From Pseudohoeflea suaedae (GTDB lineage: Bacteria; Pseudomonadota; Alphaproteobacteria; Rhizobiales; Rhizobiaceae), in assembly GCF_004354915.1 (NCBI RefSeq), contig NZ_SMSI01000001.1, positions 1,240,001 through 1,304,000 on the forward strand: a DNA stretch of 64,000 bases, read 5' to 3'. Under the pieces are notes generated by a model. The model worked only from the letters and a program-made list of their open reading frames with translations. It was not told the DNA's origin and searched no databases. Below, piece by piece: positions 1-8,513 of the stretch. The first letter of the stretch is position 1, and each line of letters starts with the position of its first letter. The position numbers were made by a program, and so were the translations under genes.

Positions 1-122
1 GCCGCCCGCCATTGGGCGGCCGACAGGCCGTATTCGCGTCCGCGTGCTTCGAAGCGGCGGCGAAGAAGCCGCGCCACGTCGTGCACCATGAAACCCAGAT
101 TTTCTATGTTCGCGTCGGTCAT
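1..122 (-). CDS. MarR-family transcriptional regulator (N-terminal part, cut by window edge)
   Basis: Reading the minus strand from an ATG at 122 gives about 40 residues that begin MTDANIENLGFMVHDVARLL and continue with an RRRFEARGREYGLSAAQW stretch. This is the usual first helix and start of the winged helix of MarR regulators (the 'HDVARLLRRRFD...LGLTxAQW' pattern known in the family). The rest lies outside the window. It follows xdhC by 99 nt on the same strand, with its own AT-rich upstream region that holds a candidate palindromic operator. Its targets are unknown. It may control itself, and the neighbouring xdh genes are a possible but unproven target. Confidence 0.7.
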   Translation of the reverse strand, partial: MTDANIENLGFMVHDVARLLRRRFEARGREYGLSAAQWRA

Positions 123-133
123 GAGCTGGATAT

Positions 134-153
134 ATAATAAGCATGCTCATCAT
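134..153. promoter_or_regulatory. candidate MarR operator (imperfect 20-bp palindrome)
   Basis: ATAATAAGCATGCTCATCAT matches its own reverse complement at 16 of 20 positions around the perfect core AGCATGCT. It lies about a dozen bases upstream of the MarR-type start codon, in the most AT-rich part of this area. MarR proteins commonly bind such palindromes to repress themselves; binding here is inferred. Confidence 0.4.
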
Positions 154-221
154 ATCAACGTGGATGACCATACGCGGACGTGCGAAGATTATACGAAAAC
201 GTGGGTAGGGAGGTTGGCGGC

Positions 222-1037
222 TCAGGCAGGCGAGGGGCCGGAGAAAGCGGCCATCAGTTCGGAGGCGATCGTCACGGCGATCACTTCCGGCCGCTTGTCG
301 TCGAGCTTGCGGCCGATGGGCGAGACGAGTTTCGAAAGACGCGCCGGATCGCCGCCTTCCTTGCGATAACGGCTCTCGAACGTCGCACGCTTGGTTTTCG
401 AGCCGATCATTCCGATGAAGGCGAGGTCGTCGCGCCCGAGCGCCGCCTCGACGACCAGAAAGTCGATGGCATGGTCATGGGTCAGGACCACGATGGCCGA
501 GCCGGGCGCGATCGCGGACACCAGACTTTCCGGCATCGCGGCAAGATGGGCGATGACGCCATCAGGCACAGTCGCGATCTCGGCCTCCCGGCTTTCCACC
601 AGATGGGCCTCGACGGGAAGCGCCATCAGGAAACCCGCCAGCGCCCGCCCCACATGTCCGCCGCCGAAAATCCAGACTTGAGGGTATCGTTCGATCTCGC
701 CTGCCACGAGCATCTCGACCTGTTCGGTCCGGTCAGCCGGTATCCTGTCGAAGGAGAGTTTCACGCGTCCGCCGCAGCACTGGCCGCTGTCCGGGCCGAG
801 AACCCAGTCGAGGTCACTCGTCTCGGCGCCGCCAAGCATGGCGCGCGCGCGGTCGATCGCCTCGAATTCGAGGGTGCCGCCGCCGATGGTCTCGAAGGTG
901 GCATTGGCCGAAACCGCCATGAAGGCCCCAGCCTCGCGCGGCGCCGACCCCCTGGTTTCGGTGATGCGGACCAGGACGAAACCGTCCGCGCCCGCATCCT
1001 CGGCAAACGCCCGGAAGGCCTTCAGGCCGGAGCTCAT
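222..1037 (-). CDS. xdhC: XdhC, xanthine dehydrogenase accessory/maturation protein
   Basis: This 271-residue protein carries the landmarks of XdhC: GSAPREAGA (residues 30-38), IGGGTLE (51-57), GQCCGG (85-90), and a Rossmann-type FGGGHVG (124-130) in the C-terminal half, then a GMIGSKTKR stretch. XdhC proteins bind molybdenum cofactor, help its sulfuration, and deliver it to the large subunit of xanthine dehydrogenase in the cytoplasm. The start ATG overlaps the xdhB stop by four bases (ATGA), so the two are translationally coupled, which fits co-assembly with the enzyme. The length is normal for the family and no defects are visible. Confidence 0.93.
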   Translation of the reverse strand: MSSGLKAFRAFAEDAGADGFVLVRITETRGSAPREAGAFMAVSANATFETIGGGTLEFEAIDRARAMLGGAETSDLDWVLGPDSGQCCGGRVKLSFDRIPADRTEQVEMLVAGEIERYPQVWIFGGGHVGRALAGFLMALPVEAHLVESREAEIATVPDGVIAHLAAMPESLVSAIAPGSAIVVLTHDHAIDFLVVEAALGRDDLAFIGMIGSKTKRATFESRYRKEGGDPARLSKLVSPIGRKLDDKRPEVIAVTIASELMAAFSGPSPA

Positions 1038-3373
1038 GCGCCCGCTTTCAGCCTTTCGACCGCCATCAGCACACGCTCGGGCGTGGCCGGGGCATCGAGG
1101 CAGGGGCAGGTGCGGTAATCGCCGATGGAGGCAACCGCCATGGAGATGGCCTCGAGCACCGAAACCGGCAGCATGAACGGCGGTTCGCCGACCGCCTTGG
1201 ACCGGCGGATCGTCATTTCCCGGTTTTCAGACCAGTCCGCGAGCTTCACGTTGAAGATGCGGGGGCGATCGGAGGCAAGAGGGATCTTGTAGGTCGAGGG
1301 TGCGTGCGTGCGCAGCATTCCCTTGTCGTCCCACCAGAGTTCCTCGGTGGTCAGCCACCCCATGCCCTGGATGAAGGCGCCTTCGACCTGTCCCTTGTCG
1401 ATTGCCGGGTTCAGCGACTTGCCCACATCGTGGAGAATGTCGGCGCGGTCGACCTGGTATTCGCCGGTCAGCGTATCGACGGATACTTCGGAGACGGCAG
1501 CGCCATAGGCATAGTAATAGAACGGCCGTCCCTTGCCTGTCGCGCGGTCCCAGTGGATTTTCGGCGTCTTGTAGAAGCCCGCCGCCGATAGCTGGACGCG
1601 CGCCATATAGGCCTGGTCGATGAACTCGGCGAAGGAGAAGACCTGATTGCCGACCCGCACTCGGTTGGGTTCGAAGACGATGGTCTCCTTCGGCACCGAA
1701 TATTTCTCCGAGGCGAAATCGACGAGGCGCTCCTTGATCTGCCGGGCGGCATTGACGGCAGCCATCGCATTCAGGTCGGTGCCGGACGAGGCGGCGGTCG
1801 CCGACGTGTTCGGCACCTTTCCTGTATTGGTCGCGGTGATCTTGATCATCGCGAAATCGACCTGGAATTCCTCGGCAAGGGCCTGGGCGACCTTGGTGTT
1901 CAGGCCTTGGCCCATCTCGGTGCCGCCATGGTTGAGATGCAGCGAACCGTCGCGATAGACATGGACCAGCGCGCCGGCCTGATTGTACCAGGTCGCGGTG
2001 AAAGAGATGCCGAATTTCACCGGGGTCAGCGCTATCCCCTTGCGGATCACGGGGCTGTTTTCGTTGAACGCGACGATCGCCTTGCGCCGGGCCTGATAGT
2101 CGGAGCTTTCCTCCAGCTCCTCGACGATCCGGCCGATGATGTTGTCCTCGACGGTCTGGTGATAGGGCGTGAGATTGCGGCCTTCGCCGCCGTAGAAATT
2201 GATCTTGCGGATATCCAGCGGGTCGCGGCCGAGCTTGTAGGCGATTTCCTCGATGACACGTTCCGCCCCGATCAGCCCCTGCGGGCCGCCGAAGCCGCGA
2301 AACGCGGTGTTGGAGACCGTATTGGTCATCATCGGGCGCGAGGCCAGCCGCACGTCCTCATAGTAATAGCAGTTGTCGGCGTGAAACAGCGCCCGGTCGG
2401 TCACGGGACCCGAGAGGTCGGCGGAAAATCCGCAACGGGCCGCGAATGTACCGTCGAAGGCCAGGATGCGGCCGTCGTCGTCATAACCGACATCGTAGTC
2501 GATATGGAAATCGTGCCGCTTGCCGGTGATCGACATGTCATCGTCGCGGTCCGGGCGGATCTTGACCGGCACGTTGAGCTTCTTCGCGGCGATCGCCGCG
2601 AGGGCTGCGAACTGGTTGCCCTGCGTTTCCTTGCCGCCGAAGCCGCCGCCCATCCGGCGCACCTGGACGTTGACGGAGTGCGAGGGAACGCCGAGCGCAT
2701 GGCCCACCATGTGCTGGATCTCGCTCGGGTGCTGGGTTGAGGCCCAGACGGTGACTTCGTCGTCTTCGCCCGGAATGGCCATGGAGATATGGCCTTCGAG
2801 GTAGAAGTGATCCTGACCGCCGACGCGCATCTCGCCCTTCAGCCGGTTCGGCGCCCTGGCCAGCCCCGCATCCACATCGCCGCGCTTGAGCGTGAGCGGG
2901 GTGCAGACATGGTCGTGGCCCGCTTCGATCGCGGCCACCACGTCCGTGGCATAGGGCAGGTCCTCATATTCGATCTGAGCAAGCTGGGCGGCCTTGCGTG
3001 CCAGATGCCGGGTCTCGGCGACGACGCAGAACACGGGCTGGCCGTAGAACTTCACCTCGCCCTCGGCCAGCACCGGCTCGTCATTCAGGCCGGCCGGCGA
3101 GATGTCGTTGATGCCGGGCACGTCCCCGCCCGTCAGAACCAGCTTGACGCCTGGCGCTGCCCTGACGCGGGCGAGATCCATGGAGGTGATCCGGGCATGC
3201 GCGCGCGTGCTCAGGCCGAGATAGGCGTGAAGCGTACCGGCCGGTTCGGCCATGTCGTCGATATAGATCGCCTTGCCGGTGACATGCTTGATCGCGGAAT
3301 CATGCGGACGGGCGACATGGGCGCCGCCATCGACAGTTTCGGCATTGACGTCGGGTTTGAAGGACTTGTTCAT
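1034..3373 (-). CDS. xdhB: Xanthine dehydrogenase molybdopterin-binding subunit XdhB
   Basis: This 779-residue large subunit oxidises hypoxanthine and xanthine to urate at the molybdenum centre. An aldehyde-oxidase-like a/b hammerhead domain fills the first ~150 residues, followed by the Mo-pterin domains. Visible motifs are GGGFGGKET near residue 241, FRGFGGPQG near 350, and VGEPPFML near 728, which contains the glutamate that acts as the catalytic base in this family. The true start is the ATG at 3373; the open frame runs further upstream but there it only overlaps xdhA in another frame. The start overlaps the xdhA stop by four bases, as the stop does with the xdhC start, so xdhABC form one coupled unit. 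Confidence 0.95.
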   Translation of the reverse strand: MNKSFKPDVNAETVDGGAHVARPHDSAIKHVTGKAIYIDDMAEPAGTLHAYLGLSTRAHARITSMDLARVRAAPGVKLVLTGGDVPGINDISPAGLNDEPVLAEGEVKFYGQPVFCVVAETRHLARKAAQLAQIEYEDLPYATDVVAAIEAGHDHVCTPLTLKRGDVDAGLARAPNRLKGEMRVGGQDHFYLEGHISMAIPGEDDEVTVWASTQHPSEIQHMVGHALGVPSHSVNVQVRRMGGGFGGKETQGNQFAALAAIAAKKLNVPVKIRPDRDDDMSITGKRHDFHIDYDVGYDDDGRILAFDGTFAARCGFSADLSGPVTDRALFHADNCYYYEDVRLASRPMMTNTVSNTAFRGFGGPQGLIGAERVIEEIAYKLGRDPLDIRKINFYGGEGRNLTPYHQTVEDNIIGRIVEELEESSDYQARRKAIVAFNENSPVIRKGIALTPVKFGISFTATWYNQAGALVHVYRDGSLHLNHGGTEMGQGLNTKVAQALAEEFQVDFAMIKITATNTGKVPNTSATAASSGTDLNAMAAVNAARQIKERLVDFASEKYSVPKETIVFEPNRVRVGNQVFSFAEFIDQAYMARVQLSAAGFYKTPKIHWDRATGKGRPFYYYAYGAAVSEVSVDTLTGEYQVDRADILHDVGKSLNPAIDKGQVEGAFIQGMGWLTTEELWWDDKGMLRTHAPSTYKIPLASDRPRIFNVKLADWSENREMTIRRSKAVGEPPFMLPVSVLEAISMAVASIGDYRTCPCLDAPATPERVLMAVERLKAGA

Positions 3374-4863
3374 TCGCCTGCCTCCATCATCAGCGGCTCG
3401 GATGTGTCGAGCCGGGCCGGTGCGCCGGAGGTTTCGAGGAAGAAACGCGTCAGAAGGTTCTGCGCCACCCGCATCCGGTAGTCGGCAGACGCCCGCCAGT
3501 CGGTCAGCGGCGAATAGTCGTTCTCGAGTTCGGCCTGGGCCGCCTGAACCGCCGTCCAGCCCCAGCGCGCGCCGATCAGGCACTCTTCGACATGTGTGGC
3601 CCGCTTGGGCGTTCCCGCCATGCCGCCGAATGCGATGCGCGCGGTTGCCACATGGCTGTCGCTGTCGAGCTCGATCAGGAAGGCGGCACAGAGCGCGGAA
3701 ATATCCTCGTCGCGCCGCTTGGAAATCTTGTAGACCGCGAAGTGCGCATCTTCCGGCACCGCCGGCACGGTGACGCTTTCCACGAACTCGCCGCCGGCGC
3801 GGTCCTGCTTGCCGTAAGCGATGAAGAAATCTTCGAGCGGCAGCGTCCGGCGCGCCGATCCCTTGCGCAGTGTCAGCGTGGCGCCGAGCGCGATCAGCGG
3901 GGGAGGGGTGTCGCCAATGGGCGAGCCGTTGGCGATATTGCCGCCGATCGTGCCCATGTTGCGCACCTGTTCGCCGCCGAGCCGGTCCCACAATTCCGCG
4001 AGCTGCGGGACCTGAGACAGGATCGCGCCGCGGGCCATCGAATAGCTCACGCCGGCGCCGATCTTCAGGCCCTCTTCCGTTTCTTCGATTGTCTGCAGGT
4101 CGGTGAGATGACCCACGAAGATCACCGGCGCGATGGCGCGCATGCCCTTGGTCACCCAAAGGCCCACATCTGTGGAGCCTGCCACGAGCGTTGCCTTCGG
4201 GTTGGCTTCATAGATTTCGGCCAGATCGTCGGCGCTGGCCGGTATGAATGTTTTGCCCTCGGGATGGTCGATTTCGACACGGGCGCCGTCCGCAAGCTCG
4301 ATGAGCTTCCGGGCCGTTTCCTCGCGGGCGCGGACCAGCCGGTCATTGTCTTCGTCGGGCTCGATCTTCGATGCAGCGAGGGCAGCCCGAACGATCGGTT
4401 CATAGCCGGTGCAGCGACACAGATTGCCCTGCAGCGCACGCTCGACATCCTTGACACCGGGCTCCGGATCGCTCAGCCAGAGAGCCTGCAGCGATGCCAC
4501 GATGCCGGGCGTGCAGAAGCCGCATTGAGATCCGTGCAAGTCCACCATGGCCTGCTGTACGGGCGCCAGCTCCCCGTCGGGACGGTTGAGATACTCTATG
4601 GTGACCACATGCGTGGCGTCGAGCGAGCCGACGAAGCGGATGCAGGCATTCACGCTTTCATAGGTCAGCATCCCGTCGATCATCCTGCCGACGAGCACCG
4701 TGCAGGCTCCGCAATCGCCCTCCGCACAACCTTCTTTCGTGCCGGTCAGACGGCGTTCGATGCGCAACCAGTCGAGCACCGTCAAGTCGGGAGCGAAGCC
4801 GGACAGCTCGACGGTTTGATCGTTCAGAAGAAAGCGGATTGATGAGCGGATGGCTGACGACAT
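3370..4863 (-). CDS. xdhA: Xanthine dehydrogenase small subunit XdhA (2Fe-2S and FAD)
   Basis: The 497-residue small subunit carries electrons from the Mo site through two 2Fe-2S clusters to FAD and NAD+. Cluster ligands are visible as Cys46/51/54/74 (plant-ferredoxin type) and Cys114/117/149/151 (QCGFCTPG and NLCRCTGY). The FAD-binding domain follows, with an ATLVAGSTDVG loop and GGNIANGSPIGD, and then a CO-dehydrogenase-flavoprotein-type C-terminus. It is the first gene of the coupled xdhABC set. It is separated from the upstream patatin gene by 96 bp that contain a small inverted repeat, so it may have its own promoter besides read-through from bdhA. Confidence 0.95.
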   Translation of the reverse strand: MSSAIRSSIRFLLNDQTVELSGFAPDLTVLDWLRIERRLTGTKEGCAEGDCGACTVLVGRMIDGMLTYESVNACIRFVGSLDATHVVTIEYLNRPDGELAPVQQAMVDLHGSQCGFCTPGIVASLQALWLSDPEPGVKDVERALQGNLCRCTGYEPIVRAALAASKIEPDEDNDRLVRAREETARKLIELADGARVEIDHPEGKTFIPASADDLAEIYEANPKATLVAGSTDVGLWVTKGMRAIAPVIFVGHLTDLQTIEETEEGLKIGAGVSYSMARGAILSQVPQLAELWDRLGGEQVRNMGTIGGNIANGSPIGDTPPPLIALGATLTLRKGSARRTLPLEDFFIAYGKQDRAGGEFVESVTVPAVPEDAHFAVYKISKRRDEDISALCAAFLIELDSDSHVATARIAFGGMAGTPKRATHVEECLIGARWGWTAVQAAQAELENDYSPLTDWRASADYRMRVAQNLLTRFFLETSGAPARLDTSEPLMMEAGE

Positions 4864-4881
4864 GGGACCCCAAATTTGTAT

Positions 4882-4893
4882 GTTTGGTCAAAC
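4882..4893. promoter_or_regulatory. short inverted repeat upstream of xdhA
   Basis: GTTTGGTCAAAC is a perfect 5-2-5 inverted repeat about 20 bases upstream of the xdhA start, in the only sizeable gap of the bdhA-xdhC run. The surroundings are AT-rich. It could be an operator or part of a promoter. It is short, so chance occurrence is possible. Confidence 0.3.
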
Positions 4894-4959
4894 TTTAGCG
4901 TGTCTCCTGCCTTTGCGAAAGTAAATATGCAAAGCCGCTAACTTTGCGTCCTGGCACGT

Positions 4960-6042
4960 TTACTCCGCCGCTTCCTTTCCCGTGACCTCGTGTCTTTCAC
5001 CTTTCGGGTCCGCTGACCTGAGATAGTTGGAGGCAAGATCGACTGTCGATTTCCTGCCGACATGCTTGTGGTTCTCCCTGAGCCAGTTCTCGGCCGCCAG
5101 ACGGCCGCGATCGCGCAGGTCGGTCAGGAACGCCCAGTCGACGTTGAACTTGGATGCGACGGAGAGATCCTCGAGACTGTCGTCCGAGCGGATCGAGTGA
5201 ACGAGGATCTTCTTCAGCCTGTCCTTGTAATCGTCCTTCAGCCAGCCCTCGTCGAGCAGGCGGCTGACGAAGTTGATGGCGCGCAGCTCGCTGATCAGCG
5301 AGCCGTTGAAGGAGATCTCGTTGATCCGGTTCATGATCTCCGGCGCGCTCATCGGCACCTCGTCGCGCTCCATCGGATTGATGTGAACGATCAGCACGTC
5401 GCGGCTCTTGCAGACATAGAAGAACGGAAACAGCGCCGGATTGCCCATATAGCCGCCGTCCCAATAGTGCTCACCGTCGATCTCGACGGCCTTGTAGAGA
5501 AAGGGCAGGCAGGCGGAGGCCATCACCACGTCGAGGCTGACCTCACGCGAATCGAACACCTTCACCCGGCCGGTCCGCACATTGGTGGCGCTCAGGAACA
5601 GCTTGATCGCCTCGTGGGACCTCAGGGCGTCGAAATCCACGCATTCGGCGATCAGGTCGCGCAACGGGTTGATATCCAGCGGATTGAGTTCATAGGGCGA
5701 AAACGTCCGCGTCAGGGTGTCGAAGATGGTGTAGGTCGCCGCCGCAATCATGTCCCCGCCGGGGATCAGGGATTTCGGCAAGGTCGGCAGCGGCGACCAG
5801 ATCGAGCCGGCGTGGCTGGTTCTTTCCCAGAATTCGGCGAGCGATTTCTGCGCACCCCTGCGTCCGTCCTCCATCAGTCCGTGGGCCAGAAGCGTTGCAT
5901 TGACCGCACCGGCACTGGTGCCCGAAACGCCTTCGATCTCGAGATGAGGTTCGTCCAGCAAGCGGTCGAGAACGCCCCAGGTGAAGGCGCCATGAGCGCC
6001 TCCGCCCTGAAGCGCGAGGTTCATCTGCTTGATCTCGGCCAT
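4960..6042 (-). CDS. Patatin-like phospholipase family protein
   Basis: This 360-residue protein has the patatin catalytic set: oxyanion-hole glycines in GGGAHG (13-18), the nucleophile elbow GTSAG with Ser43, and the dyad aspartate in DGGYMGN (Asp195). Patatins are cytoplasmic or membrane-associated serine lipases or acyl hydrolases. No signal peptide or transmembrane segment is visible. The start ATG overlaps the bdhA stop (TGATG), so it is translated with 3-hydroxybutyrate dehydrogenase. That placement suggests, by inference only, a role in releasing acyl or hydroxyacyl substrates, for example from lipids or polyhydroxybutyrate-related material. Confidence 0.88.
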   Translation of the reverse strand: MAEIKQMNLALQGGGAHGAFTWGVLDRLLDEPHLEIEGVSGTSAGAVNATLLAHGLMEDGRRGAQKSLAEFWERTSHAGSIWSPLPTLPKSLIPGGDMIAAATYTIFDTLTRTFSPYELNPLDINPLRDLIAECVDFDALRSHEAIKLFLSATNVRTGRVKVFDSREVSLDVVMASACLPFLYKAVEIDGEHYWDGGYMGNPALFPFFYVCKSRDVLIVHINPMERDEVPMSAPEIMNRINEISFNGSLISELRAINFVSRLLDEGWLKDDYKDRLKKILVHSIRSDDSLEDLSVASKFNVDWAFLTDLRDRGRLAAENWLRENHKHVGRKSTVDLASNYLRSADPKGERHEVTGKEAAE

Positions 6043-6815
6043 CAGTGGGCCACCCAGCCGCCATCCATGGATTGCGCGCTGCCGGTGATCTGCGCCGCCT
6101 GGTCGCTTGCAAGGAACAGGGCGAGTGCCGCGATCTGTTCGACCTGCACAAACTGCTTGGTCGGCTGGGCTTCCAGGATCACCTTCTGGATGACCTCCTC
6201 CTCGCTCATGTTGCGCGCTTTCGCGGTGTCGGCGATCTGGCCCTTGACCAGCGGGGTTTCGACATAGCCCGGGCAAATGGCATTGGCCGTCACGCCGAAT
6301 TCCGCGCCTTCGAGGGCGACCGTCTTTATGAGTCCGAGAACGCCGTGCTTGGCGGTCACATAGGCGCTCTTGAACGGCGAGGCGACGAGGCCGTGGGCCG
6401 AGGCGATGGCGATGATGCGGCCATGCTTGCGCGCCTTCATTCCGGCAAAACTCGATCGGATGACGTGGAAGACGGAAGACATGTTGATGCCGATGATCGC
6501 ATCCCATTTCTCGATCGGGAAATCCTCGATCTTGGAGACATGCTGGATGCCGGCATTGGGAACGACGACATCGAGCGAGCCGAAGGTCTTCTCGGCCTTG
6601 GCCACCATGGCGGCAATCTCGTCGGGTTTGAGCATGTTGGCCGGATCGTAGATCACTTGCCCGTCGCCGAGATTTTCGAGCTTGGCGCGCTCTTGCTCGA
6701 TCTCGTCGGGATCGCCGAGGCCGTTGATGACGACGTTGTAGCCGTTCCTGACGAAGGCTTCGGCAATCCCGTAGCCGATGCCGGAGGTAGAGCCCGTGAT
6801 AAGTGCGGTTTTCAT
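6042..6815 (-). CDS. bdhA: D-3-hydroxybutyrate dehydrogenase
   Basis: A 257-residue short-chain dehydrogenase with the NAD-binding TGSTSGIG (7-14), an NAG motif at 87-89, and the catalytic Ser139, Tyr152 and Lys156 (YxxxK). The Q-H-V-S-K-I-E-D-F-P segment after NAG and the C-terminal GSAQSMDGGW are typical of 3-hydroxybutyrate dehydrogenases, which oxidise D-3-hydroxybutyrate to acetoacetate in the PHB cycle. The ATG at 6815 is preceded by a strong AAAGGAG, so it is preferred over an in-frame start ten codons upstream. It heads the minus-strand run that continues into the patatin and xdh genes; linkage of bdhA with xdh genes is known from Sinorhizobium. Confidence 0.92.
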   Translation of the reverse strand: MKTALITGSTSGIGYGIAEAFVRNGYNVVINGLGDPDEIEQERAKLENLGDGQVIYDPANMLKPDEIAAMVAKAEKTFGSLDVVVPNAGIQHVSKIEDFPIEKWDAIIGINMSSVFHVIRSSFAGMKARKHGRIIAIASAHGLVASPFKSAYVTAKHGVLGLIKTVALEGAEFGVTANAICPGYVETPLVKGQIADTAKARNMSEEEVIQKVILEAQPTKQFVQVEQIAALALFLASDQAAQITGSAQSMDGGWVAH

Positions 6816-7013
6816 GACATGCTCCTTTCGTGCTGCAATGCACAATTCCTGTTACCTGCAAATAGGTGCGAATTGGAAGCCGCCAACCGCTTCAACACGG
6901 GAACGTTCATTAAATTTCGGACATGTGCTGCGGGACGAGGGACTTCGCCCTGCGGATCCATGCATCAAACTTTCTGACTTGTCAGTCCGGCTTTTGCCAG
7001 ACAAAGGGAGGGC

Positions 7014-8195
7014 ATGACTGCCAATCGCGCGCCATCCACTCCTTCGCCCGCCGGCCCGTCAGCGGCTCTCGTCGGCATGGCGGGCGCCGTCGCGATGGCT
7101 GTGGCCATGGGGCTCGGCCGGTTCTACTACACCCCCATTCTGCCGGCGATGATGAGCGGTGTGCCGATGGGGCCGACGGAAGCCGGCTATGTCGCCTCGG
7201 CCAATTATGTCGGTTATCTCGTCGGTGCGGTCCTTGCCGCCTATGGCTGGGCGGAGGGTATGGAGCGTCGGGTGGCGCTGTCGGGCCTGCTGGCGACGGC
7301 GCTTCTGCTGTTGTCGATGAGCCTGACGACAAACATCCTCGCCTTTTCCGTCATCCGCTTCCTGGCCGGCGTTGCCAGTGCACTTGCGATGATCTTCACC
7401 TCTTCCCTTGTGCTGTCCTTCGGTCTCGCCAGAGGGCGACCGGTCGTCCAGTCGTTACATTTCGGCGGGGTCGGCCTGGGCATCGCGCTTTCTGCAGTGC
7501 TCTTTGCCGCCGTTGTTCTGTTCGAAGGCGGTTGGCGCGGCGCATGGATTGCCGGCGGCATCGCCGCGCTTGGCGGTTGCGTGCTTGCGGCTGTCCTCCT
7601 TCCACGCCAGGTATCGCGCACGGGCCCGGTAAGGAAGGAGCCTCCGCTCGTCTGGACAAGGCCTCTTGTGCTCCTGACGGTCGCTTACGGTCTCTTCGGC
7701 TTCGGCTATATCGTGACCGCCACCTTTCTCGTGGCAATCGTGCGGGAAGCGGGCGGCTCGTCCACCTCGGAAGCGCTGGTCTGGCTTGCGACCGGTCTCG
7801 CAGCCGCTCCTTCCGTGGCGCTGTGGGGCATTTTCGCACGACGCTTCGGTCTGGTGATGACCTTCGTCGCCGGTTGCATGACAGAGGCGATAGGAGTGGC
7901 CGCAAGCGTGCTGCTGCCATTGCCCGTTGGCCCGATGATCGGCGGCGTGCTGTTGGGGCTGACATTCGTGATGATCACCGCCTACGGCCTTCAGGCCGGT
8001 CGCGAATATGCCGGCGACAGCCCGCGTCGCGCCTTCGCTCTCATGACGGCCGCCTTCGGTGTCGGTCAGATCATCGGACCGGTGGTCGCGGGAAATCTCG
8101 CGCACTTTACCGGCAATTACGTGCTCGGCAGCATGTCCGCGGTCGCGGCGCTCGTATTGGCGGCGGGCCTTGCAATACCGCTGCGCCGCGGCTGA
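7014..8195 (+). CDS. YbfB/YjiJ-type MFS transporter
   Basis: A 393-residue, very hydrophobic protein with about twelve predicted membrane segments. The N-terminal GLGRFYYTPILPAMM motif is typical of the YbfB/YjiJ branch of the major facilitator superfamily, as is the overall length. The substrate is unknown; members are annotated as possible sugar or drug exporters. GGAGGG sits just before the ATG. It is divergent from bdhA, sharing a roughly 200-bp intergenic region, and no other gene is co-transcribed with it in an obvious way. Confidence 0.88.
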   Translation: MTANRAPSTPSPAGPSAALVGMAGAVAMAVAMGLGRFYYTPILPAMMSGVPMGPTEAGYVASANYVGYLVGAVLAAYGWAEGMERRVALSGLLATALLLLSMSLTTNILAFSVIRFLAGVASALAMIFTSSLVLSFGLARGRPVVQSLHFGGVGLGIALSAVLFAAVVLFEGGWRGAWIAGGIAALGGCVLAAVLLPRQVSRTGPVRKEPPLVWTRPLVLLTVAYGLFGFGYIVTATFLVAIVREAGGSSTSEALVWLATGLAAAPSVALWGIFARRFGLVMTFVAGCMTEAIGVAASVLLPLPVGPMIGGVLLGLTFVMITAYGLQAGREYAGDSPRRAFALMTAAFGVGQIIGPVVAGNLAHFTGNYVLGSMSAVAALVLAAGLAIPLRRG

Positions 8196-8226
8196 GTATA
8201 TTTTAGTCAAACCATAAATACAGGCG

Positions 8227-8255
8227 CTTGCCCTCCATTAATGCCGCCCTATGTG
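8227..8255 (+). promoter_or_regulatory. candidate sigma-70-type promoter for the BCCT leader
   Basis: CTTGCC (8227-8232) and CTATGT (8249-8254), separated by about 16 bases, resemble the rhizobial housekeeping pattern CTTGAC-N17-CTATAT. A transcript from it would start near 8261, which is exactly the left arm of the hairpin that follows. The agreement of promoter and hairpin supports both, but each is only a sequence match. Confidence 0.4.
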
Positions 8256-8259
8256 AGAG

Positions 8260-8354
8260 GCCCGGTGCCAATTGTGGCGAGACTTTGTCGTTTTCGAGAC
8301 AGGCTCAAGTCGTAAATTGCACCGGGCTGTGCTAGAAAGTCGCAGACACTTTCT
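8260..8354 (+). ncRNA. structured RNA element (two hairpins), leader or small RNA
   Basis: GCCCGGTGCCAATT (8260-8273) pairs with AATTGCACCGGGC (8315-8327) as 13 base pairs with one bulged C, enclosing a 41-nt loop that can itself fold (TGTC with GACA). It is followed at once by AGAAAGT / ACTTTCT (8334-8340 with 8348-8354), a perfect 7-bp stem with a 7-nt loop. There is no U-run after either, so they are not ordinary terminators. The element could be a regulatory 5' UTR of the BCCT transporter or a separate small RNA. No known riboswitch class was recognised. Confidence 0.4.
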
Positions 8355-8513
8355 CGTGTCGCTTAATCGTGTGCCGGTGTTCGGGGACAAATGAATGCCG
8401 GCGCGGAACGGGGGAAGGTATGCCTGTGGACGCACGTTGTCGCCGGCAGTCACTTCCCAGAAACAGCGACGCTACCTGGCCGCGGCACGGGGCGTCGAGA
8501 TAAAGGGGGCTAC

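Larger units (their letters stand above)
8196..8513 (+). other. intergenic region: promoter and structured 5' leader upstream of the BCCT gene
   Basis: These 318 bases hold no convincing gene. They contain a CTTGCC ... CTATGT promoter-like pair (8227-8255), a long-range hairpin (8260-8327), a second hairpin (8334-8354), and the AAAGGGGG ribosome binding site at about 8502. An in-frame ATG at 8391 opens an extension of the BCCT frame, but it has no good ribosome binding site and would encode a non-family N-terminus. Confidence 0.6.

Noticed and set aside
1034-4159. A single 1041-residue fusion of XdhA-like and XdhB sequence
   Set aside because: The first 262 residues are an out-of-frame shadow of xdhA. 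The real xdhB starts at 3373 with a four-base overlap.
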